Positions 11,064 through 21,928 of a stretch of DNA of 64,000 bases are shown one piece after another. How positions within the stretch are numbered: the first letter of the stretch is position 1; each line of letters starts with the position of its first letter. The notes beneath the pieces were generated by a model. That model saw only the letters and a program-made list of their open reading frames with translations, was not told the DNA's origin and did not search any database. The DNA comes from Rhizopus arrhizus (Eukaryota > Mucoromycota > Mucoromycetes > Mucorales > Rhizopodaceae), in the NCBI GenBank assembly GCA_024220505.1, contig JAKZZE010000005.1, positions 2,316,501 to 2,380,500 on the forward strand. Reading direction: 5' to 3'. Made by a program: the position numbers and the translations under genes.

Positions 11064-12714
11064 ATGTCACCAAAAGCTGATTGGGAAAAATGTAAACCAA
11101 TTCAATACTGTTTAAAAATTAGTTTTTAAGAGCACTTTATATAGACGAAGGAAACGTGGAAGAAAACGAGAAAAAAGAAAAGATCGTTGGTAAAATTTAC
11201 TCTAAAAAGTTAAAATTGAGTAGTGAATAATTTATTTGTATGTAGCTTTGGATGAAGGAGATATCAAGCTTTTGACAACATATGTAAAAAGACATTGAAA
11301 AGTAGGAGCACTTTACAGAAAGCTAATTACCTGTCAACTATATAGGGTCAAGGACCTTACACAAAAGAATTAAAGACTTTAGAACAAGATCTCAAAGACA
11401 TTCAAAAGCGCGTCAACGAACATATTGGTGAGTGAATTAGTGTTTTTTTTTTTTTGGAGGGAATCATATTATTGATGCAATTATAGGTGTTAAGGAATCC
11501 GACACTGGTTTAGCCGCTCCCAACTTATGGGACATTCCTGCTGATAAACAAAGAATGCAAGAAGAACAACCTTTACAAGTAGCTCGCTGTACAAAAATTA
11601 TTCAAGGAGAAAACAATGAGGATCCAAAATATGTAATCAATGTAAAGCAGATTGCAAAGTTTGTTGTAGAATTAGTTCGACACGTTTCACCAACAGATAT
11701 TGAAGAAGGCATGCGTGTTGGGTAAAAAATGTTTTGATCATAAATTGTGGGGCTAAAACAATTTTATTAGTGTTGACCGTACCAAATATCAGATCCAAAT
11801 ACCTTTACCACCTAAAATCGACCCTTCTGTCACTATGATGCAAGTAGAAGAGAAGCCAGATGTTACTTACAGTGACGTTGGTGGCTGTAAAGAGCAAATC
11901 GAGCGTCTTCGTGAGGTAGTTGAATTACCACTACTTCAACCCGAAAGATTTGTCAATCTCGGTATTGATCCTCCCAAAGGTGTCTTGCTTTACGGTCCTC
12001 CTGGTACAGGTAAAACCCTTTGTGCTCGTGCGGTAGCAAATAGAACGGATGCTACCTTCATTCGTGTCATTGGTTCCGAACTTGTTCAAAAATACGTGGG
12101 TGAAGGTGCACGTATGGTTCGAGAATTGTTTGAAATGGCGAGAACAAAGAAGGCTTGTATTATCTTTTTTGATGAAGTGGATGCTATTGGTGGTGCTAGA
12201 TTTGACGACGGTGCTGGTGGAGATAATGAAGTTCAACGTACAATGTTAGAATTGATTAATCAACTGGATGGTTTTGATCCTAGAGGTAATATCAAGGTGC
12301 TGATGGCCACCAACAGACCAGACACATTAGATCCCGCCCTTTTAAGACCTGGTCGTTTGGATCGTCGTGTGGAGTTTGGTTTACCTGATTTAGAAGGTCG
12401 TGCACACATCTTGAAGATTCATGCAAAAAGTATGAGCGTAGAAAGAGATATCCGTTATGAATTAATTGCTAGATTATGCCCTAATGCTACCGGTGCCGAA
12501 TTAAGAAGTGTTTGTACGGAAGCAGGTATGTTTGCCATTCGCTCAAGAAGGAAGGTTGCCACCGAAAAGGACTTTTTGGAATCAGTCAATAAAGTCATTA
12601 AAGGATATCAAAAATTCTCAAGTACACCAAAGGTATATACATTTATAAATATATTTGTAGCATGTAATTCATTTATTTATTTACTTTTTTTTGCAGTATC
12701 TTATGTGGAATTAG
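11064..12714 (+). CDS. RPT1: 26S proteasome regulatory subunit Rpt1 (AAA ATPase)
   Basis: Seven exons in one frame: 11064-11091, 11145-11189, 11246-11283, 11346-11427, 11487-11721, 11771-12632 and 12697-12714; about 435 residues, close to human PSMC2 (433). Early exons give [13 protein letters not shown] and [16 protein letters not shown], which are specific to Rpt1. Exon 6 holds the AAA module: Walker A GPPGTGKT, Walker [13 protein letters not shown], sensor [20 protein letters not shown] (Arg fingers). The last exon adds only YLMWN before the stop; reading through the last intron would give a false tail. Rpt1 pairs with Rpt2 in the hetero-hexameric ring of the 19S base that unfolds ubiquitinated substrates and opens the 20S gate. 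TFIIE alpha follows on the same strand 253 bp downstream. Confidence 0.96.
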
Positions 12715-12967
12715 TTTTTTGTTTCATCTTCTTTAATAATAAAATCATTTAAAGCATGTATTGTTATGTCATGGAAAAAAAAATGTAACTGTATATCGCA
12801 TCTTCATTCCTTAGTTCGTGTTTACCCACAGAATATTGAATAGAGCATTTGTTCTGTAAACATTTTCTAAAATGAAAGCGCTTCAAAGATGCTTGGAGGC
12901 AATTATACTCCGACCAGCGCTAAAAAAGAAAATGCTGGATTTTTTTTTTTCGAACTACCCTTTTCCT

Positions 12968-14464
12968 ATGGAAGTTCTCAAAGCGCTAGTTTCTAGAATA
13001 GCCCGGGCATTTTATGATCCAAAATATATTGTTATTTTAGACGAGCTCAACAATGCCCCACCAAATAGCAATGGGTAACTAGGAAGTGTTATTCGTAGTT
13101 TCCTTTTTTTTTTTCTGTTAACATTGCTTTTTGAATAAAAGTGTAAAGGAAGAAGATCTTGTCTTGGCTCTAAAGATAACAGCCCGTGACATCCATAGGA
13201 TCTGTGGTAAACTAAAAGAGGATAGGCTAATCAAAATGTAAGATGTGTAAAAAAAACGCCATTTGATTTAATCTAAAATCTTTTTCACGTTGCAGGGTGA
13301 ATCGGATGGAGCCAAGAAAACCAGATCAAAGAATGGTTCCAAAAACTTACTATTATATAGACTATAAAGAATTTGTAGATGTTGTGAAATGGAAAATGTA
13401 CAAGATGCAGACACTTGTAAGAGATAAATTGCGAACAGAATCAGAAAATAAGGGATATGTGTGTTCCAACTGTGCAAAGACATTCACCCCTCTGGATGTG
13501 TTATCTCTTGTAGATATGACAGATCAGCTGTTTCACTGCGATCAGTGTGATACTGTATTAGAAGAGAATGACAATGCAGAGAATGTGAAAGAAAGTCAGG
13601 AAGTACTGACAAAGCTTCGAGAGCAGTCTCAGCCTATCATTTCGCTACTTAAACAGACAGATTCGATCGTCATTCCCTCCAGCTACATCTATAAGAACGT
13701 GCCGGGTAGTAGAACCAATGGAAGTAGAGCAGATGAATACGAACTGGCTGTGGCACAAGATACGGGTGCCGGACAAGGCGATATTATTGTTGATCTACAA
13801 ATGGATAACGAAGCTGCTAGACGCGCTAAACTTGAGGAAGCAGAACAGAAGAGGCAGCAAAATGCTCTGCCTGTTTGGCATCAAAAGTCTACAATATCAG
13901 ATACTATCCTGGTGGGCACAGGGGATCGTCCAGTTGAGAATGAAGAACAAGAGGATGAGGATGCATTTGAGGAAATTGGACAAGCCAATATGGATACAGA
14001 CACTGAGGATTGTATGTTTTCATTTTCTCTCACAGTTTGATCTTTAGGCTAATAGGCTTGTTATATAGACTATGCTAAATATTATGAGAACCTGAGTAAT
14101 AACGTGGCAGGACAACCAGAAGAAATCTTGGATGAAGAACAGGAAACGTTCGAAACAGTAAACACCAGTGAGTCAGCTGGAATAAATGGTAATAGTGATG
14201 CAGAAGAAGCATTTGAAGAGGACATTCCACTTGTCTATGGTAACTTGAAATGATTTTGTTAGAATGATAGGGTGCTTATGCTCTTTTTTTTATAGTGAGT
14301 GGAAGAGCTATACCATTGAATGAGGTGACAGAAGAAGATCAAAGTAACATGACAACAGATGAATATAAGGTACAAAAAATGATAATGGCGGAACATAAAA
14401 CTTTTGTATTAAGAATTGCTTTTAGGCATACTATGAAGCATGGGAAAACTGGCAAAATAGTTAA
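12968..14464 (+). CDS. TFA1: Transcription factor TFIIE alpha subunit (Tfa1)
   Basis: Six exons join in frame: 12968-13074, 13142-13237, 13296-14011, 14069-14239, 14296-14369 and 14426-14464; about 400 residues. The N-terminal winged helix spans exons 1-3 (LVSRIARAFYD, GVKEEDLVLALKI, LKEDRLIKMVNR, TYYYIDYKEF). A zinc ribbon of two CxxC pairs follows at about residues 123-150 (CSNC and CDQC). The C-terminal half is acidic (NEEQEDEDAFEEIG, EEAFEEDIPLVY) and ends MTTDEYKAYYEAWENWQNS, like the fungal Tfa1 tail. The start is the ATG in front of EVLKALVSRI because that matches the family N-terminus; an in-frame ATG at 12872 would add 32 residues and is less likely. TFIIE recruits and stimulates TFIIH at RNA polymerase II promoters. 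Confidence 0.93.
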
Positions 14465-15150
14465 TGCCTTGAAAAGACCAAATCGTTTTAATACAATGTT
14501 TTTTTTTGTTTTTTTTTGTTTTTTTAATTAAAATCTGAAAAGTAAGTAAAAAAGAAAAATAATTATTATTTTAAGTGATATACATCTCTCCTCTTAAATC
14601 TGAAAAGAAAGAAATAATTCGATTGCCAACTGCTCAATCACATTTTAAGCTTAGATGTTTATTTTGGTAATCTATTTTTGGATTATTTATCTTACTGACG
14701 ATAGTATTAGATATTCTTTTGCTCATGCAATCCTAAAAAGAGATAGGATACAACCATCATTGCAGTAATAACCACCATATTCATATAGAAGCTTTGCATG
14801 TTTATAAACAAATGTACCTTTACTTTACATTCCTATAAATCATTACTTTTGCAGTTCAATACAACTATTATACTGCCCAAAATCCTGCTCATACTTTAAT
14901 TTCTTTCTATAAATAATGACTGGATAGACGGTGGAAGACTAAAGGACTGCCTCAATTATAGACTATGGATTATTGGGATCCTTAACTTCTAATAACTTAA
15001 AGTAGGCTGCTTTAATGTACTAAAAGAAGTATCTATACTTTCTGATAAAATACAGCAAAATACCAAAAAAATCCAGTATGTGGAAATCACATGTGATTTT
15101 CCAAGAGTGCATAATAAAAAATATTCATAGTCACAAACCTTCAAACAAAA
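14465..15150. other. Intergenic, no gene seen
   Basis: AT-rich. The first part is the 3' flank of TFIIE alpha with T runs near 14500-14525. No coding or RNA motif recognised. Confidence 0.5.
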
Positions 15151-15154
15151 AAAG

Positions 15155-15164
15155 TATAAAAAGG
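15155..15164 (+). promoter_or_regulatory. TATA box in front of the 36-bp repeat locus
   Basis: TATAAAAAGG, a textbook TATA element, with no long ORF behind it. The 36-bp repeats start about 50 bases downstream and a hairpin plus T9 run ends the locus at 15377. Confidence 0.5.
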
Positions 15165-15205
15165 ATGCCTAAACGCATGTTCTTTTCTTTTCCTTAACTC
15201 TCAAG

Positions 15206-15313
15206 TTTTCTTGATTTCTTGCGAAAAAAATCATATCAAGTTTTTTTGGGCTTCTTGCGAAAAAAACCAGAGCAAGTTTTGCTGCTTTTCTTGCAAAAAA
15301 AGAAACTGATTCC
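15206..15313. repeat. Three imperfect 36-bp repeats with TTCTTGCGAAAAAAA core
   Basis: Cores start at 15216, 15252 and 15288, so the period is exactly 36 bases. The first two cores are identical (TTCTTGCGAAAAAAA); the third is TTCTTGCAAAAAAAG; a diverged fourth (TTCTAGCTAAAAAAA) starts at 15331. Unit 1 is flanked by CTTGAT and ATCAAG, which can pair. Because 36 is a multiple of three, the units also read as 12-residue repeats in more than one frame, but stops separate them from any upstream ATG. Confidence 0.7.
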
Positions 15314-15324
15314 ACGCAGTTTTT

Positions 15325-15377
15325 CCTAATTTCTAGCTAAAAAAATTAGGGTTGGATTCCGGGTCCAATTTTTTTTT
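15325..15377 (+). terminator. Two hairpins and a T9 run, terminator-like
   Basis: A perfect 8-bp stem CCTAATTT/AAATTAGG (15325-15332 with 15343-15350, 10-base loop) is followed at once by TTGGA/TCCAA (15352-15356 with 15364-15368, loop TTCCGGG) and nine T (15369-15377). T runs end RNA polymerase III transcripts. Together with the upstream TATA box this could close a small RNA gene of about 190 bases; this is inference from layout only. Confidence 0.35.
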
Positions 15378-15379
15378 AT

Positions 15380-16563
15380 ATTTTAATGCGAATGAAAAAT
15401 GAATAGTAAATAGGAGTGATTACATTCATATTTACTCAAATGGGGTGTCCTTGCCTCTTTTTGGTCTTCTTATTGTAAATAAGAAAGAGGAGCTTTTGAC
15501 TTACTTGTAACTGACAATACTTTCATCGGCCTTTGTGTTTACTTATGGAACTTTGTAAAAGAACACAGTTATATCTCTTTGATGCAGGTATCATCCTACT
15601 GCACCATGTAAACATACAATTATAAGCTATGTTTCCTATATGATTAGTATACATAACAATACAAGGTCATGTATAAATAAAGCTTTTACTTTTGTTTGCA
15701 TCCTTTCATGTTCCTGTAGCATAACATCTGTGCATTCATTCATTGGCGTACATTTTGTACTGAGTTTTCGCTGACTAGTATTTCAGCCAATGAAATAAGA
15801 GAAAATCATACTGCATCATTTTAACAATGACGAAAGCTACCAAGAAGCATAGCCTTTTCAATCAAGTATTATCTGTTATTACTTACACGACTTCTTAGTT
15901 CATAAATCATTCACTGATGAAATAAAGAGCTGATACAATAATGAAGAAAGTTAATAAACAAGGTAAAAATACAGATGCTTCTTTTTTTGGATGTTTCAGT
16001 GGTTAAATAAAATGTTATCTTTTTTTGCTTATTTTTTGTAAGGTTGGCATTTAACTACAAGTATTTTACCTGCTTGGGTTTTTAATTTTTTTGCTGTTTT
16101 CTCCACACATTTAGCATTTTACAATTTTTTAGGTGCTTTACTTTACCTTCAACACTTTTAGTTACGATGAGGTGTAATAGCACAAAGAGCCATAGAATTC
16201 ATTTTTATCTAATAAATAAACAATGTAAGATATCGTCTAAAATGATTTTGTATTATTATATTTTCATATAACCTGCGTTATTCAACAATATGAACATAAC
16301 CTTTTTATTTCTTGAATGAAAAAAAAAAAGAAAAGGGAAAAGCCTGTATGCTATCGTTTTCTTATTTAAAAAGAAGCGTCACTGCATTGCATGTGAATTA
16401 ATAACAAAAGCAAATTATGAAACAAAACAAAAAAAGTGACTTTCAAAAATTGAAACAGCATTGCAATAAACACAATCGCATTCTAGTCCTCTATTTTCAA
16501 AGCATATCTTTTAAGCAAACTTTAGTAAAGTGTGATAGCTTTTATTACATGACTTATTCTGTG

Positions 16564-16596
<33 letters not shown>

Positions 16597-17220
16597 ATTA
16601 TAAACAAATTGTATGTTAATGTATTATAAATATCTACAAGAATGGATTTTTTCTTTAATATTAGCCATCATTATGCAGCATTTGTTCATCTAAAAGCATT
16701 ATTGAAATCATAAATCTGATGTCTACTAAAGCTTCTATTAGTTGCTTAAAGAGTTTTCAAAATGTGTATTAACCCTTTTTTGATCATATAATTCCTTAAG
16801 GATGATTTTCAAGACTGTATTCTTCAAAGCATACAAAAATAGATGTATTTTTGTTTGATTTGCCCTCTGCTTTACGTTCTTTATGCTCCAAAGAAGAAAA
16901 ATACTCCGATTGTATTTGAAGAATCGAATAGTTTTTTCATCCAAGCAACATTCAAGCAAAGAAAGTACACTATTTCTACAGATCTTTAAAACAAGATTAT
17001 TAGAAAAGCAAAGCCCTTGAAAGAAAAAGAAGCAATAAAGATACAAAAAGAGTCTTGTATAGCTTGGATCGCCGATTTAAAAAAAAGAGGCCGAAAGGGG
17101 GGATGAGGAGAAGGTAGTCATCCATTCGATTCTCTCTCCCTCTTTCTATACACATATTTAAAGGTGAGAGGAAAACAATCCATCCATCCATCCATTTCAC
17201 CTATCTAACAACCATTCTAG
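15380..17220. other. Intergenic and RPL12 upstream region
   Basis: No gene recognised between 15380 and about 17040; T23-type run at 16567-16589. The last 150 bases are purine/pyrimidine-rich and carry a CATC microsatellite (17183-17198) just before the RPL12 start, as often seen in strongly expressed fungal ribosomal-protein promoters. Small ORFs here are low-complexity and not called. Confidence 0.5.
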
Positions 17221-17824
17221 ATGCCTCCCAAGTTCGATCCCAGTGAGGTTAAGATTATCTACCTTCGTGCCACTGGTAAGACACAAAGATTAGGAAAAAT
17301 AAAGATGGAAAGATTGACATTGAATGTGTAGGTGGTGAAGTTGGTGCTTCCAGTGCTCTTGCCCCCAAGATCGGTCCTCTTGGTTTGTCCCCCAAGAAGG
17401 TTGGTGAAGATATCGCCAAGGGTACCAAGGACTGGAAAGGTCTTCGTGTCACTGTTCAATTGACCATTCAAAACCGTCAAGCTCAAGTTTCTGTTGTTCC
17501 CTCTGCTTCTTCTTTGGTCATCAAGGCTCTTAAGGAACCTCTTCGTGACCGTAAGAAGGAAAAGAACATCAAGCACTCTGGTAACATCTCTCTTGACGAC
17601 GTTATTGAAATTGCCCGTACCATGCGTTTCAAGTCTTTGGCTCGTGAACTCAAGGGTACCGTCAAAGAAATCCTCGGTACTGCTTTCTCTGTTGGCTGTA
17701 CTGTCGAAGGTCAAAACCCCAAGGATCTTTGTGATGCCATCGATGCTGGTGAAGTCGAAATCCCTGTAAGTTGATTGTCTTTATGTTGTTCAATGGGCTC
17801 ATTTTTTTTTTCTAGGAAAAATAA
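17221..17824 (+). CDS. RPL12: 60S ribosomal protein L12 (uL11)
   Basis: Three exons: 17221-17275, 17332-17765 and 17816-17824, giving 165 residues, the eukaryotic norm. It starts [23 protein letters not shown] and continues with the highly conserved [41 protein letters not shown] and [15 protein letters not shown]. The last exon is only nine bases (Glu-Lys-stop), so gene callers will tend to misplace the end. uL11 forms the base of the P-stalk in the GTPase-associated centre with 25S rRNA and uL10. It is convergent with the quinone oxidoreductase, with only 87 bases between the two stop codons. Confidence 0.97.
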
Positions 17825-17911
17825 ACAACCTGAACATGGAAAAAGAAAGAAAAAGGACAGAAAAAAAATAATAAAAAGTTTGAAACAAAAAAAAAAATGC
17901 AAACTTTTTTA

Positions 17912-19234
17912 TTATTCATTGTTTGAAGTGACTTGGACAACGATTTTACCCATAGATTGATTACTTTCGAGATACTTGTGAGCTTCAATAATGTCATCCC
18001 ATTTGAATACTTTGTCAACAAACAATTTCAGTTTTCCATCTCCCTTTGCAAAATGATTTAAAACAGCATTGTTGTAGATTTCATTACGTAATCTTTGCTG
18101 ATATTCTACAGTACGAGCACGAAGATTGGATCCAAGAATCTATAACAAAGTTAGTTGTACTGTATTAGTACCCAGTCATCGTTTTTGTTTTTACAGTAAT
18201 TCTCTTTCTCAAAATGGTGCCAAGGTTAACACTATCAACCACAGGACCACTCATAAAGGCCAATATAACCATACGTCCATCCACAGCAATACTTTCCATA
18301 TTTTGTTCCCAATAATCTTTACCAATGACATCAATAATAAGATCAACACCTTTTTTATCAGTCAATTTTTGGATCTACATGACGAATTAGCTCAAGTTAT
18401 ATTTTTATGCTAGTGTACCTCATCTCCCCACTTTTGAGTCTTGTAATTGATTCCTTTAGTAGCACCGAGACTTTCACAGAACTTTACTTTTTCATCAGAA
18501 CCGACTGTGACATACACATTTTTACTATACAATCAGCATGAGCCTATTGTTTTTTTTCTCTCTTTATAGTTCATATTTACGCTCCAGCATCTTTAGCTAA
18601 TTGAATAGCAGCAATGCCTACACCAGAAGCCCCGGCATGAATCAATACATCCTCACCCTTTTGTAATTGGCCAACAAAGAAAAGAGCTTGGTAAGCAGTG
18701 AACCATGTTTCAGGAATAGCAGCCGCTTCTTCAAATGAAAGTTTTTCAGGTTTGTGCATTGCCAAAGACTCATGAATGACAGCATATGCGGCATACCCAC
18801 CACCAGGCATCAAACCGAATACTTCATCTCCCAACTTGAATTGACTTACTGTGTAGAAAGACATATTAGATAAAGCAGCAAGCTTTCAGTGTGTGCACAT
18901 ACCATTTTCACCGATAGCTTCAACAGTACCCGAGACTTCAACGCCCAGAAGAGGACTTCCACCAGGAGGCACAGGGTATTTGCCTTCTCTTTGCATAATA
19001 TCCATACGGTTTAAAGCAAAGCATTTCACCTGTTTTATTTTCATTATCACTACGTAACAACAGCAGTCATTCTCTTTTACCTTGACTAAAATTTCAGTAG
19101 CCTTTGGTACAGGTGTTTCATATTCACCCAAAGTAAGTTGAGAGGAGTCACCTTGAGCGACAAGACGCGTCAACAGGTATATATTTGATATCAGCTCTAT
19201 CCTTACCTGGTTGCTTTACAAGAACAGCACGCAT
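17912..19234 (-). CDS. Quinone oxidoreductase, zeta-crystallin / PIG3 type (MDR family)
   Basis: Seven minus-strand exons: 19234-19207, 19151-19081, 19029-18903, 18848-18581, 18524-18419, 18374-18195 and 18139-17912, giving about 335 residues. It begins MRAVLVKQPGDSSQLTLGEYE and contains the substrate/Rossmann signatures LNRMDIMQREGKYPVPPGG, GDEVFGLMPGGGYAAYAV, EAAAIPETWFTAYQALF, VLIHAGASGVGIAAIQLAK (NADPH-binding GxxGxxG) and the tail SMGKIVVQV. No zinc-binding Cys cluster is present, as usual for this MDR branch. The layout is closest to human TP53I3 (PIG3)-type NADPH:quinone reductases, which reduce quinones by one electron; exact substrate is unknown. Confidence 0.93.
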
Positions 19235-20726
19235 TATTTTGAGATAAAGAAAAAAAGAGAAAGAAAAAAAAAAAAAAGTGGTTTATGAATTGCGGGTAGA
19301 AATTTTTCCCTTCTGCATTGAATTTTTGTAATACGAAATATACATGACATCGGAGTTTACCGTGAACTAACCCCACCCAAGTGCCCAGCCCTTTGGTTGC
19401 CAATGATAAGAACAAGGCGTAGCTGTTACATAAAATGATGCTTTGAATGCTTTCCTGAGGGCAAACGCAGTACTTGACACTTTTATTCGATCCAGACACT
19501 TGCAAAAAAAAAAAAAAAAAAAAAATTCAACACGCAGATGCCTAAACCAATTGACCGTATTTTTTTATAAAGATTCCTTATTACATTTTATAAAAGTGAT
19601 TGGATTCGGACGAGATGATGTCTACAAGACATCCTATACCCCCTTTCTCTTTGTAGTCATGTGGATACAAAAATAATGGTTTCACTGTATTCAGCAGTGA
19701 CTTGTACCAAAGAGAGTGACGTTGAGAATTGTAAGCAGATAGTTCCTTTTGGATTTGATGGATGACAATCTCATCCAAGACAGGTATCTGTTCAAAAAAA
19801 TGGGGTCAGTGAGTTTTCCAGATGAATCGGATGACTGAACAAACAAGGGATGTAGTGTAAACTTGTAATACTTGAAAAGTCGAGCGTAAATAAATCTTGG
19901 GTTGCAGTTAGGATCTTTCGGGGTGAACAACTATTTCTTGAAAGCTGCTTTTTACACATCTTGTTTTTGAATGCAAGAGCATAGGACTCCTAAGAGAGGT
20001 TTTTCAGTCACATTTAATTCAGGCCGATGCGTTGGTGCTAAAGTTTAAAAGTTGGAATAAAGGCATTCGTTGAACTGTACATGATCTAAATCCCCCCCTG
20101 ATTTATTTATTGTTGAAGAAACAATGGCACTGCTGAATTGACTGCTTTTGTGGGTCGTTGTCTCATGAAACAGTTTAATTTACCAAGGCATTGGTTTTTT
20201 AGCGATCGGATTTGATCACAGACCATGGATGATTAGGATGCGTCCTATTTAGTTTTAAAAGAATGTGTCGTAAGCCATTCCCTCACGCGTGTATTCACTG
20301 GCTTCTGAAACAAACTGTTTGTAAAGGGCAATTTTGAGTGTGTTTTCTAGATGATTCATTCTTTCTGACGGCTGATCGTATCCGTCTGCTCTGCTGCTTT
20401 TTTTTTAAAAAAAAAATTTTTTTTTGTTATTCAGGTCACTGATGGACAAAGAGAGGATGTGATCTGCAGTTTATTTACAGTGCGCGACTTGAAAGGAAAG
20501 GAAGAACCATCCATTTTATTAGTCATCATCTGAGAATAAAATCGCGACTAGATTATTTCTGCATGTTTTTTTTTTTTTTTTACGAGTGTTTATAACCTTT
20601 TAAGGAAAAAATAAACCAAAAAAAAATGATGAACCGCTTGTTTTGTATCTACTGATTTGTTTAAATAATCATGACGCAAAAAAAAAAAATAAAGAAAAAC
20701 TTGGCATCTAGTCTATTCTCTTTTAT
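19235..20726. other. Intergenic, nothing recognised
   Basis: Less AT-extreme than other gaps. Two overlapping minus-strand ORFs (19581-19778 and 19691-19930) look faintly coding but match no family I know and overlap in different frames, so at most they are decayed. A-runs at 19503-19524 and a T/A-rich patch at 20398-20424. Confidence 0.4.
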
Positions 20727-21777
20727 TTACACTTCATAAGCAGGCAAGCCATCATTTAAATTAATGGTGTGATAAGAAGGTAATCGAATGCAACCAAAGT
20801 CTAATCCGATCGATTGCCAAGTATTTTCATAAGCAGGCAAGTCCACTTCTTCTTCTATCCGACTATCTACGACCTCGATCGGTATAGAACTTCTTATCTC
20901 GGCCATCTGCCGGTGCTCATTCATGACCGACAAGGTAAATTTTAATTTATGATAAATTTTAAAGTATACATTGTCAGCATCCACTTGGATCGCGCTTGGT
21001 GCACTTGGCACGGTGATTGTCTTTGATTTGTGCCAGTGTTGAGAGAAATCATCATCACAAAAGAACCGAATGATCCGCGACTGAGCATGTGTACCGCATA
21101 GGCCATACTCTTTTAAAAAGCAAGACAAGTAACGGATCTGGATCGGTCTGTGGGGCACCAAGGAGAACTTGATCGGTATGTCTTGACCTCGACTATAGGT
21201 GCGTTTGGGTATGGTGATTGTATAGCTAAGTCGATCGGCCCAGGTGTTGGAGAGTTGGATGGGCATCATCAAGAGATCAGTCCACTGTTGTCTTTGACGA
21301 ATGACCCAGAGTTGCTTACGATGCACTAGATTCGGTAAAAAGGCAGGTCGTTCGATGGTCGCCTTGAGTTTATAAGAAAGTGAACCGAATGAGTTGATGT
21401 CGATTGATTCTGCCAGATGGCCTGGTAAAGCGAGTTCAAATGGATAAAGATAGGTGTCTGGTAAAAGAGTGTAATATTTCTTTTGTGGTGATAAAAAGGT
21501 CCACTGATGTTCAAAAATCACACATTCTTTCTTTTGTTGCTGATAATAATTCCCTAAAGAGGATCTTGTAAATCATACCAATTTTTTTTTTGTTTTACTT
21601 ACGTTCGCTCCACTGTATTTTCATTTTACCCAATAAATTCAAATGAATCGATTTTACTTTAATGGCTTCTTTTGTATTCAATACAACATGTCCTCTTAGT
21701 ACACAACCTACTGATTCTTCTGGACTTCCTCTTATGACAAGCATATCGTTTTCTAATTGAATTTTAAATTGATGCAT
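20727..21777 (-). CDS. Alpha-arrestin-like trafficking adaptor
   Basis: Two exons: 21777-21603 and 21553-20727, giving about 333 residues. The N-terminal half begins HQFKIQLENDMLVIRGSPEESVGCVLRGHVVL with KVKSIHLNLLGKMKIQW, the typical first beta-sandwich of Arrestin_N. The second half has YTITIPKRTYSRGQDIPIKFSL, the start of Arrestin_C. The C-terminus carries three LPxY motifs (VDLPAYEN, RLPSYHT, GLPAYEV), a PY-motif variant that binds WW domains of Nedd4/Rsp5 ubiquitin ligases. Alpha-arrestins bring the ligase to plasma-membrane transporters for ubiquitin-dependent endocytosis. The cargo cannot be told from sequence. It is shorter than most fungal ARTs and lacks a long linker or tail. Confidence 0.87.
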
Positions 21778-21890
21778 AATATTGGATTTTCAGAAGAAAT
21801 TGATAAAAAATATTGAAATCTTTTAAAACGTTCAAGTTCCAATTTTTGGGGAGATGATTGGCGATTTTTGAAGAAAGCCTAGTATTAATT

Positions 21891-21928
<38 letters not shown>

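Noticed and set aside
11835..12752. Rpt1 reading continuing past 12632 to 12752
   Set aside because: It is retained last-intron sequence; splicing to 12697 gives the conserved YLMWN end.
19581..19930. Two overlapping minus ORFs that looked like a transposon tail
   Set aside because: Different frames, no motif of RT, RNase H or transposase.
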